64,000 nt of DNA from Armatimonadota bacterium (GCA_016235455.1 JACRKZ010000068.1:1-64000); one strand, 5' to 3'. Numbered from the stretch's first letter, positions 17,001 to 24,462 are shown. Notes: generated by a model not told the origin, from the sequence alone. Numbers and translations are program-made.

Positions 17001-17162
17001 CGCGGCTTCGCCCAGCACTTCCCAGCCGGGGAGTGTGTTGCCGCCACTGACATAGCCAACGCCCTTGATCGGCGTGCTGCCAGCTTCAAAGCCGCCGTTG
17101 GCCACCAGATCAGGCGCGCCGAGGGTCAGGCAGAACAGTCCGAACGCCGCGATGGGGAACAT
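14028..17162 (-). CDS. Large secreted six-hairpin glycosidase with carbohydrate-binding modules
   Basis: The 1044-residue product starts at ATG 17162, with GGAG 6 bases before it. A TTG four codons earlier is possible but less likely. A short signal peptide (MFPIAAFGLFCLTLG) is followed by three parts. A jelly-roll module starts LVANGGFEAG (about 15-195). A second sugar-binding beta domain of the kind seen in alpha-rhamnosidases starts RTQWIWSTE and contains VWVNGVYRG. An (alpha/alpha)6 barrel (about 610-960) carries NPNYVQGCTEYYRWTGD and FVNNEAIAFGLA. The end, LGFEPTADGFRLAPSLP, is the usual C-terminal beta domain of six-hairpin enzymes. It probably releases sugars from complex glycans outside the cytoplasm. 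The exact GH family is uncertain. Confidence 0.8.
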   Translation of the reverse strand: MFPIAAFGLFCLTLGAPDLVANGGFEAGSTPIKGVGYVSGGNTLPGWEVLGEAARNPRALAFFDNGAQPDGQFVLALQNRAVLRQDVGPFERDKVYRLRLAANGRATDKDSCGHFGRLQVRLNGTALVAPVEVPAVDAAGTYATPWKAFEVLFVPGDGGYTLELSQVDPGDGISVLIDAVSIEPVDAPAGQAVQINRARARAAGQPVREIDFRRTQWIWSTEKTNPRDAAPVGTRYFRRAFDVADPAQVKRAFFVGSADNQATVWVNGVYRGVASSFGDWYEMDVRESLRPGRNVLAVEALNAGEMPNPAGLAGALVLLGEGDRVLVSALTDARWRVASAEATGWRESGFDDRAWPAAMELGRVGCPPWGTQGFLTWLVPDDFPRFEIPGQERYTELLRSLHWLHYAGSGPKATLWDGWLSMASLWPAVGDQPANDHAATWRAELLKRPIDAEGYVSTIQHHGFGHGEGWPFPTTFQAGGIAWQFATEHLVYRVGATKALDGWALDGLAQTGLDKTTGLTLKIDADTASLTTPAFDVDRLVAPFVRLEWEPKCPAGARATLAWTSPTQPEFGAERSLPLPLATDMPGRSFTHVPLYRHADPAQRLTRLRLAFNGARGGTLRILGLVTACDTRHPVNNPNYVQGCTEYYRWTGDRAFLTENLPRMRHALDFALREFRVEQEGCVFVPWVGHDGRAGYDGKTVHAGLGIGNNYWDLLPFGGHDTLATIYLYDALRRMAQLEGQIAAHPEWRLPPAERGAASLAALADQVRTRSRQRFWNPTTGRFVACIDSAGVGHDYGYTFVNNEAIAFGLASDEQARSILAWLDGQRTVAGDTSTGADIYHWRFGPRATTRRNVDWYTFPWSGPEGIPWGGQVQDGGAVLGFAYHDQTARLRTAGPDSAWQSLRRTLDWFAEVRAEGGYRAYYAKPGRGTLQGGGPAGGLGMDQEFFESALVPQIMLYGFLGFEPTADGFRLAPSLPSDWPSLRVTRIAYRDTVLDITAGPRQLTVACTGGRRQKVRVSLPAGWTGIGADAEIGAGVVLTARRP

Positions 17163-17181
17163 GAGCCACTCCAAGCGCCTC

Positions 17182-17340
17182 GGGATGTGCGCCGCCAGTG
17201 CCGGTACGCCAATCTCCAGATTGGCATCGGCCGGAGGCGAAGCCGCAGGTCGACATCACGGCGAACCGGTGGCGGACGGTAGTCCTGCGGACCACTGCCA
17301 ATCTGGAGATTGGCGTACCGGCACTGGCGGCGCTGATCCC
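17182..17340. repeat. Long inverted repeat, 45-bp arms around a 69-base centre
   Basis: The arm at 17182-17226 is repeated in reverse complement at 17296-17340 with only two mismatches. Each arm contains its own 18-base palindrome, GCCAATCTCCAGATTGGC (17208-17225 in the left arm). The 69-base centre contains no gene. The element fills most of the gap between the 5' end of the glycosidase gene and the 3' end of nadE, both on the minus strand. It has the layout of a non-autonomous mobile element or a strong terminator-like structure. No flanking duplication is obvious. Confidence 0.75.
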
Positions 17341-17394
17341 GAGAACGAGCAACTACCCGGCCATTTCGCCGCGGCTCAGGCAGCGCCTTCCGGT

Positions 17395-18279
17395 TCAGTA
17401 GCCCCAGTCGCGGCTGTAGCGGAAGTCGCGGTCGATGGTGCGTTCGGAGAGCTTGGCGATGACCGGCAGCCGGCGCTTGAACTGGGTGCGGCCGACCAGG
17501 CGGCTGACGCGCTGCACCAGGGCCTCGTCGTGGCCGACGGCGACCAGGTGCTCGGCCGGCCGGCGATGGTCGATCAGTTCGATCAGCACGGCATCGATGG
17601 CGGTATAGGGATAGCCGAGCTGGCTCTCGTCGGTCTGGCCGACAAACAGGTCGGCCGTGGGCGGCTTGTCGAGGATGGGCTGCGGCACGCCCAGGTGCGC
17701 CGCGAGCTGGCGGATCTGGGTTTTGTAGAGGTCGCCCAGTGGGTTGAGCGCGCTGGCCATGTCGCCGTGCAGCGTGCCATAGCCCAGCAGCAGCTCGGTC
17801 TTGTTGCTGGTGCCCAGCACCAGTGCGTTCAGGTGCTGGCTGAAGTCGTACAGGATGGTCATGCGCTCACGGGCCATCTTGTTGCCGCGGCGCAAGCGGT
17901 CGTCGGCATCGTCGCGGCCGGCGGGCACCACGGCCTGGGCGTAGTAGGCATCGACCTGATCGGAGATGTCGACGACGACGTGCGGCGTGTGGCAGTCGTC
18001 GACGCAGGCCATGGCGTCGTCGAGGCTGGCCTGGCTGCTGGTGCGGTATGGCATGAGCACGGCGTGGGTGTTCTCGGGTCCGAGCGCCTTGGCGGCCAGG
18101 TAGTAGCTCACCGCGGAGTCGATGCCGCCGCTGAGGCCAACCACGATCTTGCCGAAGCCGACCTTGGTCACCTCATCGGCAATGAACGCGACGAGCATCT
18201 TCTCCACCACGGCGGTGTTGATGCGCAGTTCGGGCCTGATGGACTCGGCGGCCCACAGGGCCTCCACGCGGTCGTTCAT
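17395..18279 (-). CDS. nadE: NAD synthetase, ATP-dependent amidation subunit
   Basis: The 294-residue product starts at ATG 18279, overlapping the upstream nitrilase-type gene by four bases (ATGA). The ATP-pyrophosphatase P-loop is GLSGGIDSAVSYYLA (SGGIDS at 50-55). GTSNKTELLLGYGTLHGD, farther on, is the deamido-NAD site typical of the family. It converts nicotinic acid adenine dinucleotide to NAD using ATP and ammonia. The overlapping neighbour encodes a glutamine-hydrolysing domain, so the pair very likely works as a two-piece glutamine-dependent enzyme, equivalent to the fused NadE of many bacteria. Confidence 0.92.
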   Translation of the reverse strand: MNDRVEALWAAESIRPELRINTAVVEKMLVAFIADEVTKVGFGKIVVGLSGGIDSAVSYYLAAKALGPENTHAVLMPYRTSSQASLDDAMACVDDCHTPHVVVDISDQVDAYYAQAVVPAGRDDADDRLRRGNKMARERMTILYDFSQHLNALVLGTSNKTELLLGYGTLHGDMASALNPLGDLYKTQIRQLAAHLGVPQPILDKPPTADLFVGQTDESQLGYPYTAIDAVLIELIDHRRPAEHLVAVGHDEALVQRVSRLVGRTQFKRRLPVIAKLSERTIDRDFRYSRDWGY

Positions 18280-19172
18280 CGGTACACCTCGCTGCCGATG
18301 CGCTCCAGTTCACGCCGTACCACATGCACCGACTCGCCCAGCGCACGCGGCGAGCTGGCGCGGTGCGCGCGGAGCCACAGCTCGGTGTCGATCTCGACGC
18401 TGAGGATGGCCTCGTCGAACAGCGGTGCCGCCAGCAGCGTGTCGCCCGACGGCGTGACGATCTCGCTGCCGCCGGTGAAGATGTACTGGTCCTCCACGCC
18501 GACGCGCTGCACGTGCACCACGAGCACGCCGAAGATCTCGGCGTACAGGCGATTGAGCCGACGCCAGGTCTCGAGGTTGGCGGTAGTGAAGCCCTCGGTG
18601 TTGTCCACGCCACGCGCGGGCGAGTTGGCGATGCCCAGCAGCACGCCCATGCCCTCGAAGCCCGGCCCGTCCACGCTCAGCGTGTAGACCGTGGCCGGAT
18701 GCCACAGGTCCTCGCACACCAGCAGCCCGGCCCGGCCCAGCACCGGGCTGTCGAACGCCGCCAGCCGCTGACCGGGATTGACGTAGCGGCGCTCGTCGAA
18801 CATGCCGTAGGTGGGCAGATGGACCTTGCGGTGGCGATGCACCAGCACCGGCGTCGCCTGGCCCGGCTCATACCGCAGGTAGACGGCGGCGTTGTAGCAC
18901 TGGCGCCCCGCGCTCAGCTCGATAAAGCCGAGCACGACGTCCAGCGGCTTGTCGCCGGGCGCGATGCCACGCAGTTCGCCGATGAGCTGCTCGGTGCTGC
19001 GCGCGACACGCGCCGTGTCGTCGCGCAGCAGGTAGCCGGTGACACTCAACTCGGGGAAGACCAGCAGGTCGACGCCCTCGGCCCAAGCCGCCGCGATCAG
19101 CTCGCGGTGCCGCGCCAGGTTCTCTTCCACGCGCCCCAGCCCAGGGGCGATCTGCGCCAGCGTGATCTTCAT
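18276..19172 (-). CDS. Nitrilase-type glutaminase partner of NAD synthetase
   Basis: The 298-residue product starts at ATG 19172. The carbon-nitrogen hydrolase triad is complete: Glu41 in VFPELSVTGY, Lys116 in HRHRKVHLPTYG and Cys153 in LVCEDLWHP. The sequences around Lys and Cys (KVHLPTYGMFDERRY, CEDLWHP) are those of the glutaminase domain of glutamine-dependent NAD synthetase rather than of general nitrilases. It would hydrolyse glutamine and pass ammonia to the product of the overlapping nadE gene. A stand-alone amidase role is possible but less likely in this context. Confidence 0.88.
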   Translation of the reverse strand: MKITLAQIAPGLGRVEENLARHRELIAAAWAEGVDLLVFPELSVTGYLLRDDTARVARSTEQLIGELRGIAPGDKPLDVVLGFIELSAGRQCYNAAVYLRYEPGQATPVLVHRHRKVHLPTYGMFDERRYVNPGQRLAAFDSPVLGRAGLLVCEDLWHPATVYTLSVDGPGFEGMGVLLGIANSPARGVDNTEGFTTANLETWRRLNRLYAEIFGVLVVHVQRVGVEDQYIFTGGSEIVTPSGDTLLAAPLFDEAILSVEIDTELWLRAHRASSPRALGESVHVVRRELERIGSEVYR

Positions 19173-19200
19173 CGAGCCCTCACCACACGGTCAGCAACCC

Positions 19201-19271
19201 ATCAACAGATGGCGCAGATGGTCGCAGATGGACTGCCCTGGTATCTGCGTCCATCTGCGCCATCTGTTGAT
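19201..19271. repeat. Inverted repeat built on CAGATGG units
   Basis: The 21-base arm ATCAACAGATGGCGCAGATGG (first base 19201) is matched exactly in reverse at 19251-19271. A further eight bases inward pair with one mismatch, giving arms of about 29 bases around a 13-base loop. The arms contain internal repeats of GCAGATGG. It occupies the gap between the aminotransferase and the nitrilase genes, which run in the same direction, and would form a strong hairpin in their common transcript. No T-run follows. Confidence 0.7.
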
Positions 19272-19278
19272 CACGGTG

Positions 19279-20454
19279 CTACGCACCCAGGAACCGGCCC
19301 AGGCGGCGCAAGCCTTCCTCGATGTTGGCCATGGAGGCGGCATAGGACAGGCGGATGTAGTCGGGCGCGCCGAAGCCGTTGCCCGGCACGACGGCCAGCT
19401 TGGCTTCTTCCAGCAGGCGCGCGGCCAGGTCGTCGGCGGTCTGGCCAGGCTTCAGGTGCGCGCTGATGTTGGGGAAGGCATAGAACGCGCCGCCGGGCTC
19501 GTTACAGGTCACGCCGGGGATGGCGTTGAGGCCATCGACCATGACGCGACGGCGCGCCTCGAAGGCCACGCGCATCTCCTCCACCGGGCTCTGGTCACCG
19601 CGCAGCGCGGCCTCGGCGCCGGCCTGGGCGATGGAGGTCGGGTTGGAGGTCTCGTGGCTGGCGATGCGCGTCATGGCGGCGATGAGCGGCGTGGCGCCCA
19701 CGGCCCAGCCGATGCGCCAACCGGTCATCGAGTAGGCCTTGGAGCAGCCGTTGACGATGACCGTCTGAGCGCGAACGCTGTCGACCTGGGCGATGGAGAA
19801 CGAGCGCTCGCCGCCATACACCAGGTGCTCGTAGATCTCGTCGGAGATGACGGTAAAGTCGGGCTGCTGGGCCACCACCTCGGCCAGCGCGCGCAACTCC
19901 GCCTCGGAGTACATGGCGCCGGTCGGGTTGGAGGGCGAGTTGAGCACCAGGGCCTTGGCGTAAGGATAGGCGACCATGGCCTCCGCGAGCTGGGCGGGGC
20001 TGATCTTGAAGCCGGACTCGGGCGTTGTGGGCAGGATGATCGGCACACCGCCGGCCAGGCGGGTCATGTCGATGTAGCTCACCCAGTAGGGCGCCGGCAC
20101 GAACACCGCGTCGCCCGGATCGATGAGGGCCTGGAAGGTCAGGTAGAGCACATGCTTGCCACCGCAGCCGACGATGACGTTCTTGGGTTCGTAGTCCAGC
20201 CCGCTGTCGCGCCTGGTCTTCTCGACCACGGCGGCGCGCAGGCCCGGCGTGCCGGCGGACGGCGTGTACTTGGTCAGACCCTTGGCCAGCGCGGCGCGCG
20301 CGGCCTCCTTGATGGGCTCGGGCGTGTCGAAGTCCGGCTCACCGGCGGTGAAGCCGACGATGTCCTCGCCGGCGGCCTTGAGCGCGTTCACCTTGGCGGT
20401 CAGCGCCAGGGTCGGCGAGTCGGTGGCGGCCGCGGCGCGGCTGGACAGTCGCAT
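19279..20454 (-). CDS. aspC: Aspartate aminotransferase, class I PLP-dependent
   Basis: The 391-residue product starts at ATG 20454. The pyridoxal-phosphate lysine is Lys239 in NGCSKAYSMTGWR. Other signatures are FTAGEPDFDTP (35-45), LNSPSNPTGAMYS (171-183) and the C-terminal YIRLSYA. These are typical of the thermostable type Ib aspartate/prephenate aminotransferases. It exchanges amino groups between aspartate and 2-oxoglutarate and may also act on prephenate. It is the first gene of a minus-strand series that continues with the NAD synthetase pair, separated by the 19201-19271 hairpin. Confidence 0.92.
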   Translation of the reverse strand: MRLSSRAAAATDSPTLALTAKVNALKAAGEDIVGFTAGEPDFDTPEPIKEAARAALAKGLTKYTPSAGTPGLRAAVVEKTRRDSGLDYEPKNVIVGCGGKHVLYLTFQALIDPGDAVFVPAPYWVSYIDMTRLAGGVPIILPTTPESGFKISPAQLAEAMVAYPYAKALVLNSPSNPTGAMYSEAELRALAEVVAQQPDFTVISDEIYEHLVYGGERSFSIAQVDSVRAQTVIVNGCSKAYSMTGWRIGWAVGATPLIAAMTRIASHETSNPTSIAQAGAEAALRGDQSPVEEMRVAFEARRRVMVDGLNAIPGVTCNEPGGAFYAFPNISAHLKPGQTADDLAARLLEEAKLAVVPGNGFGAPDYIRLSYAASMANIEEGLRRLGRFLGA

Positions 20455-20549
20455 GGTGCTCTCCTCTTGGTTGTTGCGTTCCCGAATAGAACCTGGCCGG
20501 CGCGCGGCTCTTTCATCGCGTCACGAACGTGACGCGCCGGCGGTGGGAA

Positions 20550-20632
20550 CGGAGGGAAAGGGATTCGAACCCTTGGAGCTTGCGCTCGACGGTTTTCAAG
20601 ACCGTTGCCTTAAACCACTCGGCCATCCCTCC
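20550..20632 (-). tRNA. tRNA-Ser (anticodon UGA)
   Basis: On the minus strand the 83-base sequence folds into a cloverleaf. The acceptor arm GGAGGGA pairs with TCCCTCC. The anticodon loop is CTTGAAA with TGA in the centre. The T arm is AAGGG TTCGAAT CCCTT. The extra arm is 14 bases (CGAGCGCAAGCTCC), placing it among class II tRNAs. The discriminator base is G and CCA is not encoded. The DNA just upstream has a perfect TATAAT box. Confidence 0.95.
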
Positions 20633-20662
20633 AGCAGGTCCGCGCGAGCGGACCGAAGGGCC

Positions 20663-20668
20663 ATTATA
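20663..20668 (-). promoter_or_regulatory. -10 box of tRNA-Ser promoter
   Basis: A perfect TATAAT on the minus strand lies 30 bases upstream of the tRNA 5' end, predicting a start near 20656 and a leader of about 24 bases that RNase P would remove. No good -35 hexamer is found at 16-18 bases. Confidence 0.6.
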
Positions 20669-20690
20669 GCAAGGTCTGGCGCGTTGGCGT

Positions 20691-20730
20691 CGGGCGTGGG
20701 GGAAAAGCACGGGGTGTGCCCCCACGCCCG
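20691..20730 (-). terminator. Hairpin downstream of rnpB
   Basis: The 12-base arms CGGGCGTGGGGG (20691-20702) and its exact complement (20719-20730) enclose a 16-base loop. It lies just beyond the 3' end of the RNase P RNA and before the tRNA promoter, where a terminator is expected. There is no U-run, so it may act as a processing or pausing structure instead. Confidence 0.5.
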
Positions 20731-20742
20731 GTGAAAGGGGGC

Positions 20743-21119
20743 GGAGACCAGGCCTGTAAGCCGGTTTCTGTCGAGGACGGTCATCTCTCTGGGACGGCCG
20801 TTACCGACCGCCTCGTGCACCCTACCCGGGGAATCGGCGGGCCGCGTCATCTTCCCCTGTCTGGGCTTGCTCCGAACGGGGTTTGCCGAGCACGACCGGT
20901 CACCCGGCCGCCTGGTGGGCTCTTACCCCACCGTTTCACCTTGACCGCAGCCGGCCTGGGCCGGCGGCGGCAGTTTGCTTTCTGTGGCACTTTCCGTCAG
21001 GTCGCCCTGCCTGGCCGTTAGCCAGCGTCCTTGCCCTATGGAGACCGGACTTTCCTCCAACCGGGCCGCGGCGCACGCGCCGCGGCGTCGGCCGGTGACC
21101 GCCCAGCCTGCTCTCCGCG
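20743..21119 (-). ncRNA. rnpB: RNase P RNA, bacterial type A
   Basis: On the minus strand the conserved 5' core GAGGAAAGTCCGG (about 21045-21057) and the 3' core ending in ACAGAAACCGGCTTACAGGC (about 20750-20769) are both present. Between them stand the expected GACGGAAAGTGCCACAGAAA block and AAGGTGAAACGGTGGGGTAAG, which leads into GAGCCCACC. The ends pair through GCGGAGAG...TCTCCGC. The catalytic RNA trims the 5' leaders of tRNAs. Its ends are estimated, but the predicted transcription start from the promoter at 21126-21153 falls at the folded 5' end. Confidence 0.93.
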
Positions 21120-21125
21120 CCGGTC

Positions 21126-21153
21126 AGTATACCTCGGCTGGCGCGGTTGCCAG
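21126..21153 (-). promoter_or_regulatory. Sigma70-type promoter of rnpB
   Basis: On the minus strand CTGGCA (21153-21148) and TATACT (21131-21126) are separated by 16 bases. The predicted start near 21119 coincides with the 5' end of the RNase P RNA fold, which supports both calls. Confidence 0.65.
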
Positions 21154-21244
21154 CGGACATGTCGGACCGGTGCGACAGGCCCCAGGGTCGCCCAGGCGCG
21201 CGGAGAGGACGCCATCGGGCCGATCACAGTCCGGATCTTGGGCT

Positions 21245-21250
21245 TATAAT
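21245..21250 (+). promoter_or_regulatory. -10 box upstream of def
   Basis: A perfect TATAAT stands 21 bases before the GTG start of def, predicting a short leader of about 15 bases that still contains GGAG (21259-21262). The -35 region is poor. It would drive the def-fmt-TPR-rsmB-lepB operon, divergent from rnpB. Confidence 0.55.
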
Positions 21251-21271
21251 GGCCGCTCGGAGCGACAGAAC

Positions 21272-21898
21272 GTGCGGCGACGAATCGTATTGATGGGCGA
21301 AGAGATCCTGCGGCAGAAGGCCAAGCCGGTCAAAGTGGTGGACGCCTCGGTACGTCGACTGATCGACGACCTGACGGAAACCATGCACGCCGCCGACGGC
21401 CTGGGCCTGGCGGCGCCGCAGATCGGCGTGGGCCGGCGCGTGTTCGTCGCCCGCGATGGCGACCGGCTGTATGCGCTGGTCAACCCGCAGATCGTCGCGC
21501 GGCGCGGCAAGGAGGTCGGCGTCGAGGGCTGCCTGTCCATGCCGGGCCTGCAGGGCAACGTGCAGCGCGCCAAGGAGGTCACCATCCGCGGCCTGGACCG
21601 CGCCGGTCGCGAGGTGCAGTACGAAGTCAGCGGCCTGACCGCGCGCTGCTTCCAGCACGAGTTCGACCACCTCAACGGCGTGCTCTACGTCGACCACACC
21701 AAGGACCTGTGGTGGTTGGAGGAGGCCGAGCAGGGCGCCAAGGTGGAACTGCCCGAGGGCGACGAAGAGGCCGACCACTTCGAGGACGAGGACGGCCGCC
21801 GGGTCATCGTCGTGCGTGTGCCGACCACCCTGGCCGAAGCCGAGGCCTGGTTCCACGAGGAGATCGCGGCTCATCGCCGCGGGGAGTCGGTGGAGTGA
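21272..21898 (+). CDS. def: Peptide deformylase
   Basis: The 208-residue product starts at GTG 21272 (VRRRIVLMGEEILRQKA), chosen over upstream codons because deformylases begin at this point. The three metal-site motifs are complete: GLGLAAPQIG (43-52), EGCLSMP (85-91, Cys87) and QHEFDHLNG (128-136, His129/Glu130/His133). It removes the formyl group from nascent proteins. The C-terminal 50 residues, acidic and then helical (LAEAEAWFHEEIAAHRRG), extend beyond the usual length of about 170. The gene is followed, with a four-base overlap, by fmt, the enzyme for the opposite reaction step on initiator tRNA. Confidence 0.95.
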   Translation: MRRRIVLMGEEILRQKAKPVKVVDASVRRLIDDLTETMHAADGLGLAAPQIGVGRRVFVARDGDRLYALVNPQIVARRGKEVGVEGCLSMPGLQGNVQRAKEVTIRGLDRAGREVQYEVSGLTARCFQHEFDHLNGVLYVDHTKDLWWLEEAEQGAKVELPEGDEEADHFEDEDGRRVIVVRVPTTLAEAEAWFHEEIAAHRRGESVE

Positions 21899-22830
21899 AG
21901 GCTGTCTTCATGGGCACGCCCGAGATCGCCGTCGGCTGCCTCGCGGCCACGGCGCGGTGGGCGGTCGACGGCCTGCGCGTGGTCACCCAGCCCGACCGCC
22001 CGCGAGGTCGCTCGGGTCAGCCCGCGCCGTCGCCGGTCAAGCAGCGCGCGCTCGAGCTCGGGCTCGAGGTGGTGCAGCCGCAGCGGCTGCGCGGCAATGC
22101 CGAGTTTCTCCACTGGCTCAGCGCCGACCCGCCGGACGTCATGGTGGTGGTGGCCTTCGGCCAGATCCTGCCGGCCGACGTGCTGGCCGTGCCGCGGCAC
22201 GGCTGCATCAACGTGCATTTCTCGGCGCTGCCCCGCTATCGCGGCGCGGCGCCGGTGCAGCGTGCGATCATGGCCGGCGAGACGCAGACCGCCGTCGACA
22301 CCATGCTCATGGACGTCGGACTCGACACCGGCCCGGTGCTGATCAGCGAGCCCGTGACCATCGGTGCCGACGAAACCGCAGGTGAGCTGGCCCAGCGTAT
22401 GCAGGATCTGGCCCCCGAAGTCCTCGAGCGTACCTTGCGCGAGTGGACCGGCGGACGGCTGACGCCGCGGCCGCAGGACGATGCGGCGGCCTGTCTGGCG
22501 CCGCGGCTGGCCAAGGAGGACGGGCACATCGACTGGACTCGGCCGGCAACCGAGCTGGCCAACCGGATCCGCGGCGTGACTCCCTGGCCCGGCGCGACCG
22601 CCGAGGTGGCTGGCGAAGCGCTCAAGGTGCTCTCGGCCCGACCCGGCGAGGGTAGCGGCACGCCCGGCAGCATTCTCGCCATCGATGAATTGTGCGGAGT
22701 GCTTTGCGCGGCAGGCCAAGATGCGTTATGGTTGGGGACAGTACAGGTTCCCGGTCGCAAACCGGTAAGCGGAGCGGCCTACGCCCATGGTCGGCGGTTA
22801 CGCCAGGAGTGTAGCGGCAGTGGACGATGA
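21895..22830 (+). CDS. fmt: Methionyl-tRNA formyltransferase
   Basis: The 311-residue product starts at GTG 21895 within the stop region of def (GTGA), after a GGGGAG sequence. It begins AVFMGTPEIAV. The formyl-tetrahydrofolate site shows INVHFSALPRYRGAAPVQRA with the expected Asn and His, followed by MLMDVGLDTGPVL. The C-terminal domain contains RIRGVTPWPGA. It formylates the methionine on initiator tRNA. Length and order next to def are normal for bacteria. Confidence 0.95.
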   Translation: MKAVFMGTPEIAVGCLAATARWAVDGLRVVTQPDRPRGRSGQPAPSPVKQRALELGLEVVQPQRLRGNAEFLHWLSADPPDVMVVVAFGQILPADVLAVPRHGCINVHFSALPRYRGAAPVQRAIMAGETQTAVDTMLMDVGLDTGPVLISEPVTIGADETAGELAQRMQDLAPEVLERTLREWTGGRLTPRPQDDAAACLAPRLAKEDGHIDWTRPATELANRIRGVTPWPGATAEVAGEALKVLSARPGEGSGTPGSILAIDELCGVLCAAGQDALWLGTVQVPGRKPVSGAAYAHGRRLRQECSGSGR

Positions 22831-23173
22831 AGCCCGCCTTCAACAAGCCGACAAGCTGTGCTATGACGGCGACTATGACGCCGCCATCGCCGTCTATGAC
22901 GACCTGCTCGCCGGCAACCCAGGGCAATACCTGGCGCGGTTCGGCCGAGCCAAGGCATGGCTTTTCACCGGGCTGTTCGACGAGGCAATCGCCGAATTCG
23001 AGCAGCTTCGCGCCGACCACCCCGATTTCCTCAAGGGCCGCGTCGAGCTCTTCAAGAGCTACCTGATGTTGTCCATGGTGGATGAGGCCAAGGATGAGGC
23101 GCGTGCCATCCTCAAAGCCGATCCCGGCAACGAAGAGGTTCACAAGCAACTTATGTATCTGGGCGACCTTTGA
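22820..23173 (+). CDS. Small TPR protein
   Basis: The 117-residue product is taken to start at GTG 22820, which has GGAG ten bases upstream and overlaps fmt by 11 bases. ATG 22787, with a 44-base overlap, is the alternative. It consists of about three tetratricopeptide units (DKLCYDGDYDAAIAVYDDLL, AWLFTGLFDEAIAEFEQLR, YLMLSMVDEAKDEARAILK). TPR arrays bind peptides or proteins. Its place between fmt and rsmB, with overlaps on both sides, suggests a housekeeping adaptor in translation or protein maturation. No specific partner can be named. Confidence 0.8.
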   Translation: MDDEARLQQADKLCYDGDYDAAIAVYDDLLAGNPGQYLARFGRAKAWLFTGLFDEAIAEFEQLRADHPDFLKGRVELFKSYLMLSMVDEAKDEARAILKADPGNEEVHKQLMYLGDL

Positions 23174-24462
23174 TCGACTCAAGCCGACGCGTTGCCGTCG
23201 AGGTTGTCGCACGCTGTGAGCAGGGCGCTTTCGCCGAGCGCGTTCTCGAACAAGCCCTGGCTCGCGCCAAGTATCCCCACTGGTCGACTCGCGCCACCGC
23301 GCTGGCCTACGGCACGCTGCGCCTGCGCGCCCGGCTCGACGCCGTGCTCGGGCCGTTCCTGTCGCGCCCGCTGGCCGAGGTCGATGCCCCGCTGCGCGCC
23401 GTGCTGCGAGTCGGCGCCTATGAACTGCTCTTTGCCGACCACGTCGAGACGGCCCAGGCCGTGCATGCGTTGGTCGAGCTGGCCAAGGATGAGAGCCGCG
23501 GCGGCCATGTGGGCCTGGGCTCGCTGACCAACGCCGTGCTGCGCAAGCTGGTGGCCAACGCCGACCAGCTGCGCGTCGAACCGCCGGGTCTGAGCATCGA
23601 CCAGCGGCTCGAGGGCTGGTGGTCGCTGCCACGCTGGGTGGCCGAGCGCTGGGTGCGACGCTGGGGCGAAGAGGGCGCGCTGGAACTGGCGCAAGCCGCC
23701 GGCACCGACCCGCATGTCCACCTGCGCGTCAACCGGTGCCGCACCGACCGCGAGCAGCTCCTGGCCCGCCTGACCGAGGCGGGAGTCCGGGCACGACCCA
23801 GCGCCTTGAGCCCGTGGGGCGTCCTGATTTCCGGTGGGCAGCCCGAGCGGCTGCCCGGCTTCGCCGAGGGCTGGTTCACCGTCCAGGACGAAGCCTCGGT
23901 GGCCATCGCCGAGCTCACCGGCGCGCAGCCGGGCCTGCGGGCCATCGACCTGTGCGCCGCACCGGGCAGCAAGGCTACGCAGTTGGCCGAGATGGGCGCC
24001 GAGGTGCTGGCCTGCGATATCCAACGCAAGCGACTGGCCCGCGTCGACGAGTCGGCGCTGCGCATGGGCCTGACCATCGAGACGCTGGTGGCCGACGCGC
24101 GCGAACTGCCGGGCAAAGTCGAGCCGGCGGACATCGTCCTGCTCGACGCGCCGTGCAGCGGCACGGGCACGCTGGCGCGCCGGCCTGATCTGCGCTGGCG
24201 GCTCGACGACGAGCGCCTGGCCGAGGTGCAGCGCCTGCAGCGCGAGCTGCTGGCCGCCGCGGCGCGGCTGGTCAAGCCGGGCGGGGTGCTGGTCTACTCG
24301 ACCTGCAGCCTGGAGCCCGAGGAAAACGACGAGCAGATGACCTGGCTGGCCCAAGTCGGCTCCGAACTGCTGCCTGATGGCCCGGCTGATGTCACACTGA
24401 AGCCAGTCGCCGGGCAACACGATGGCTTCTTTATGGCCCGGCGGCGCCGAGCCGAGACATGA
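23170..24462 (+). CDS. rsmB: 16S rRNA (cytosine-967-C5)-methyltransferase
   Basis: The 430-residue product starts at TTG 23170, overlapping the previous stop by four bases. No ATG or GTG exists nearby, and the N-terminus (SSRRVAVEVVARCEQGAFAERVLEQAL) already matches the NusB-like RNA-binding domain. The methylase part has the AdoMet motif AIDLCAAPGSKATQLAE (about 258-274), DAPCSGTGTLARRPD (Cys329) and YSTCSLEPEENDEQ (catalytic Cys379). It methylates C967 of 16S rRNA. The def-fmt-rsmB order is common in bacteria. Confidence 0.93.
   Translation: MIDSSRRVAVEVVARCEQGAFAERVLEQALARAKYPHWSTRATALAYGTLRLRARLDAVLGPFLSRPLAEVDAPLRAVLRVGAYELLFADHVETAQAVHALVELAKDESRGGHVGLGSLTNAVLRKLVANADQLRVEPPGLSIDQRLEGWWSLPRWVAERWVRRWGEEGALELAQAAGTDPHVHLRVNRCRTDREQLLARLTEAGVRARPSALSPWGVLISGGQPERLPGFAEGWFTVQDEASVAIAELTGAQPGLRAIDLCAAPGSKATQLAEMGAEVLACDIQRKRLARVDESALRMGLTIETLVADARELPGKVEPADIVLLDAPCSGTGTLARRPDLRWRLDDERLAEVQRLQRELLAAAARLVKPGGVLVYSTCSLEPEENDEQMTWLAQVGSELLPDGPADVTLKPVAGQHDGFFMARRRRAET

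Noticed and set aside
13992..17282. Very long plus-strand open frame opposite the glycosidase gene
   Set aside because: It mirrors a real gene in the antisense frame, as G+C-rich DNA often does. Its protein is low-complexity (Arg, Ala, Gly, His) with no domain, and no ribosome site.
17182..17340. CRISPR or insertion sequence
   Set aside because: There is only one inverted pair, with no spacer series and no transposase gene.
20691..20730. Classical intrinsic terminator
   Set aside because: The hairpin is strong but not followed by a U-run. This holds for all hairpins in the window, so termination by this route is only suggested.
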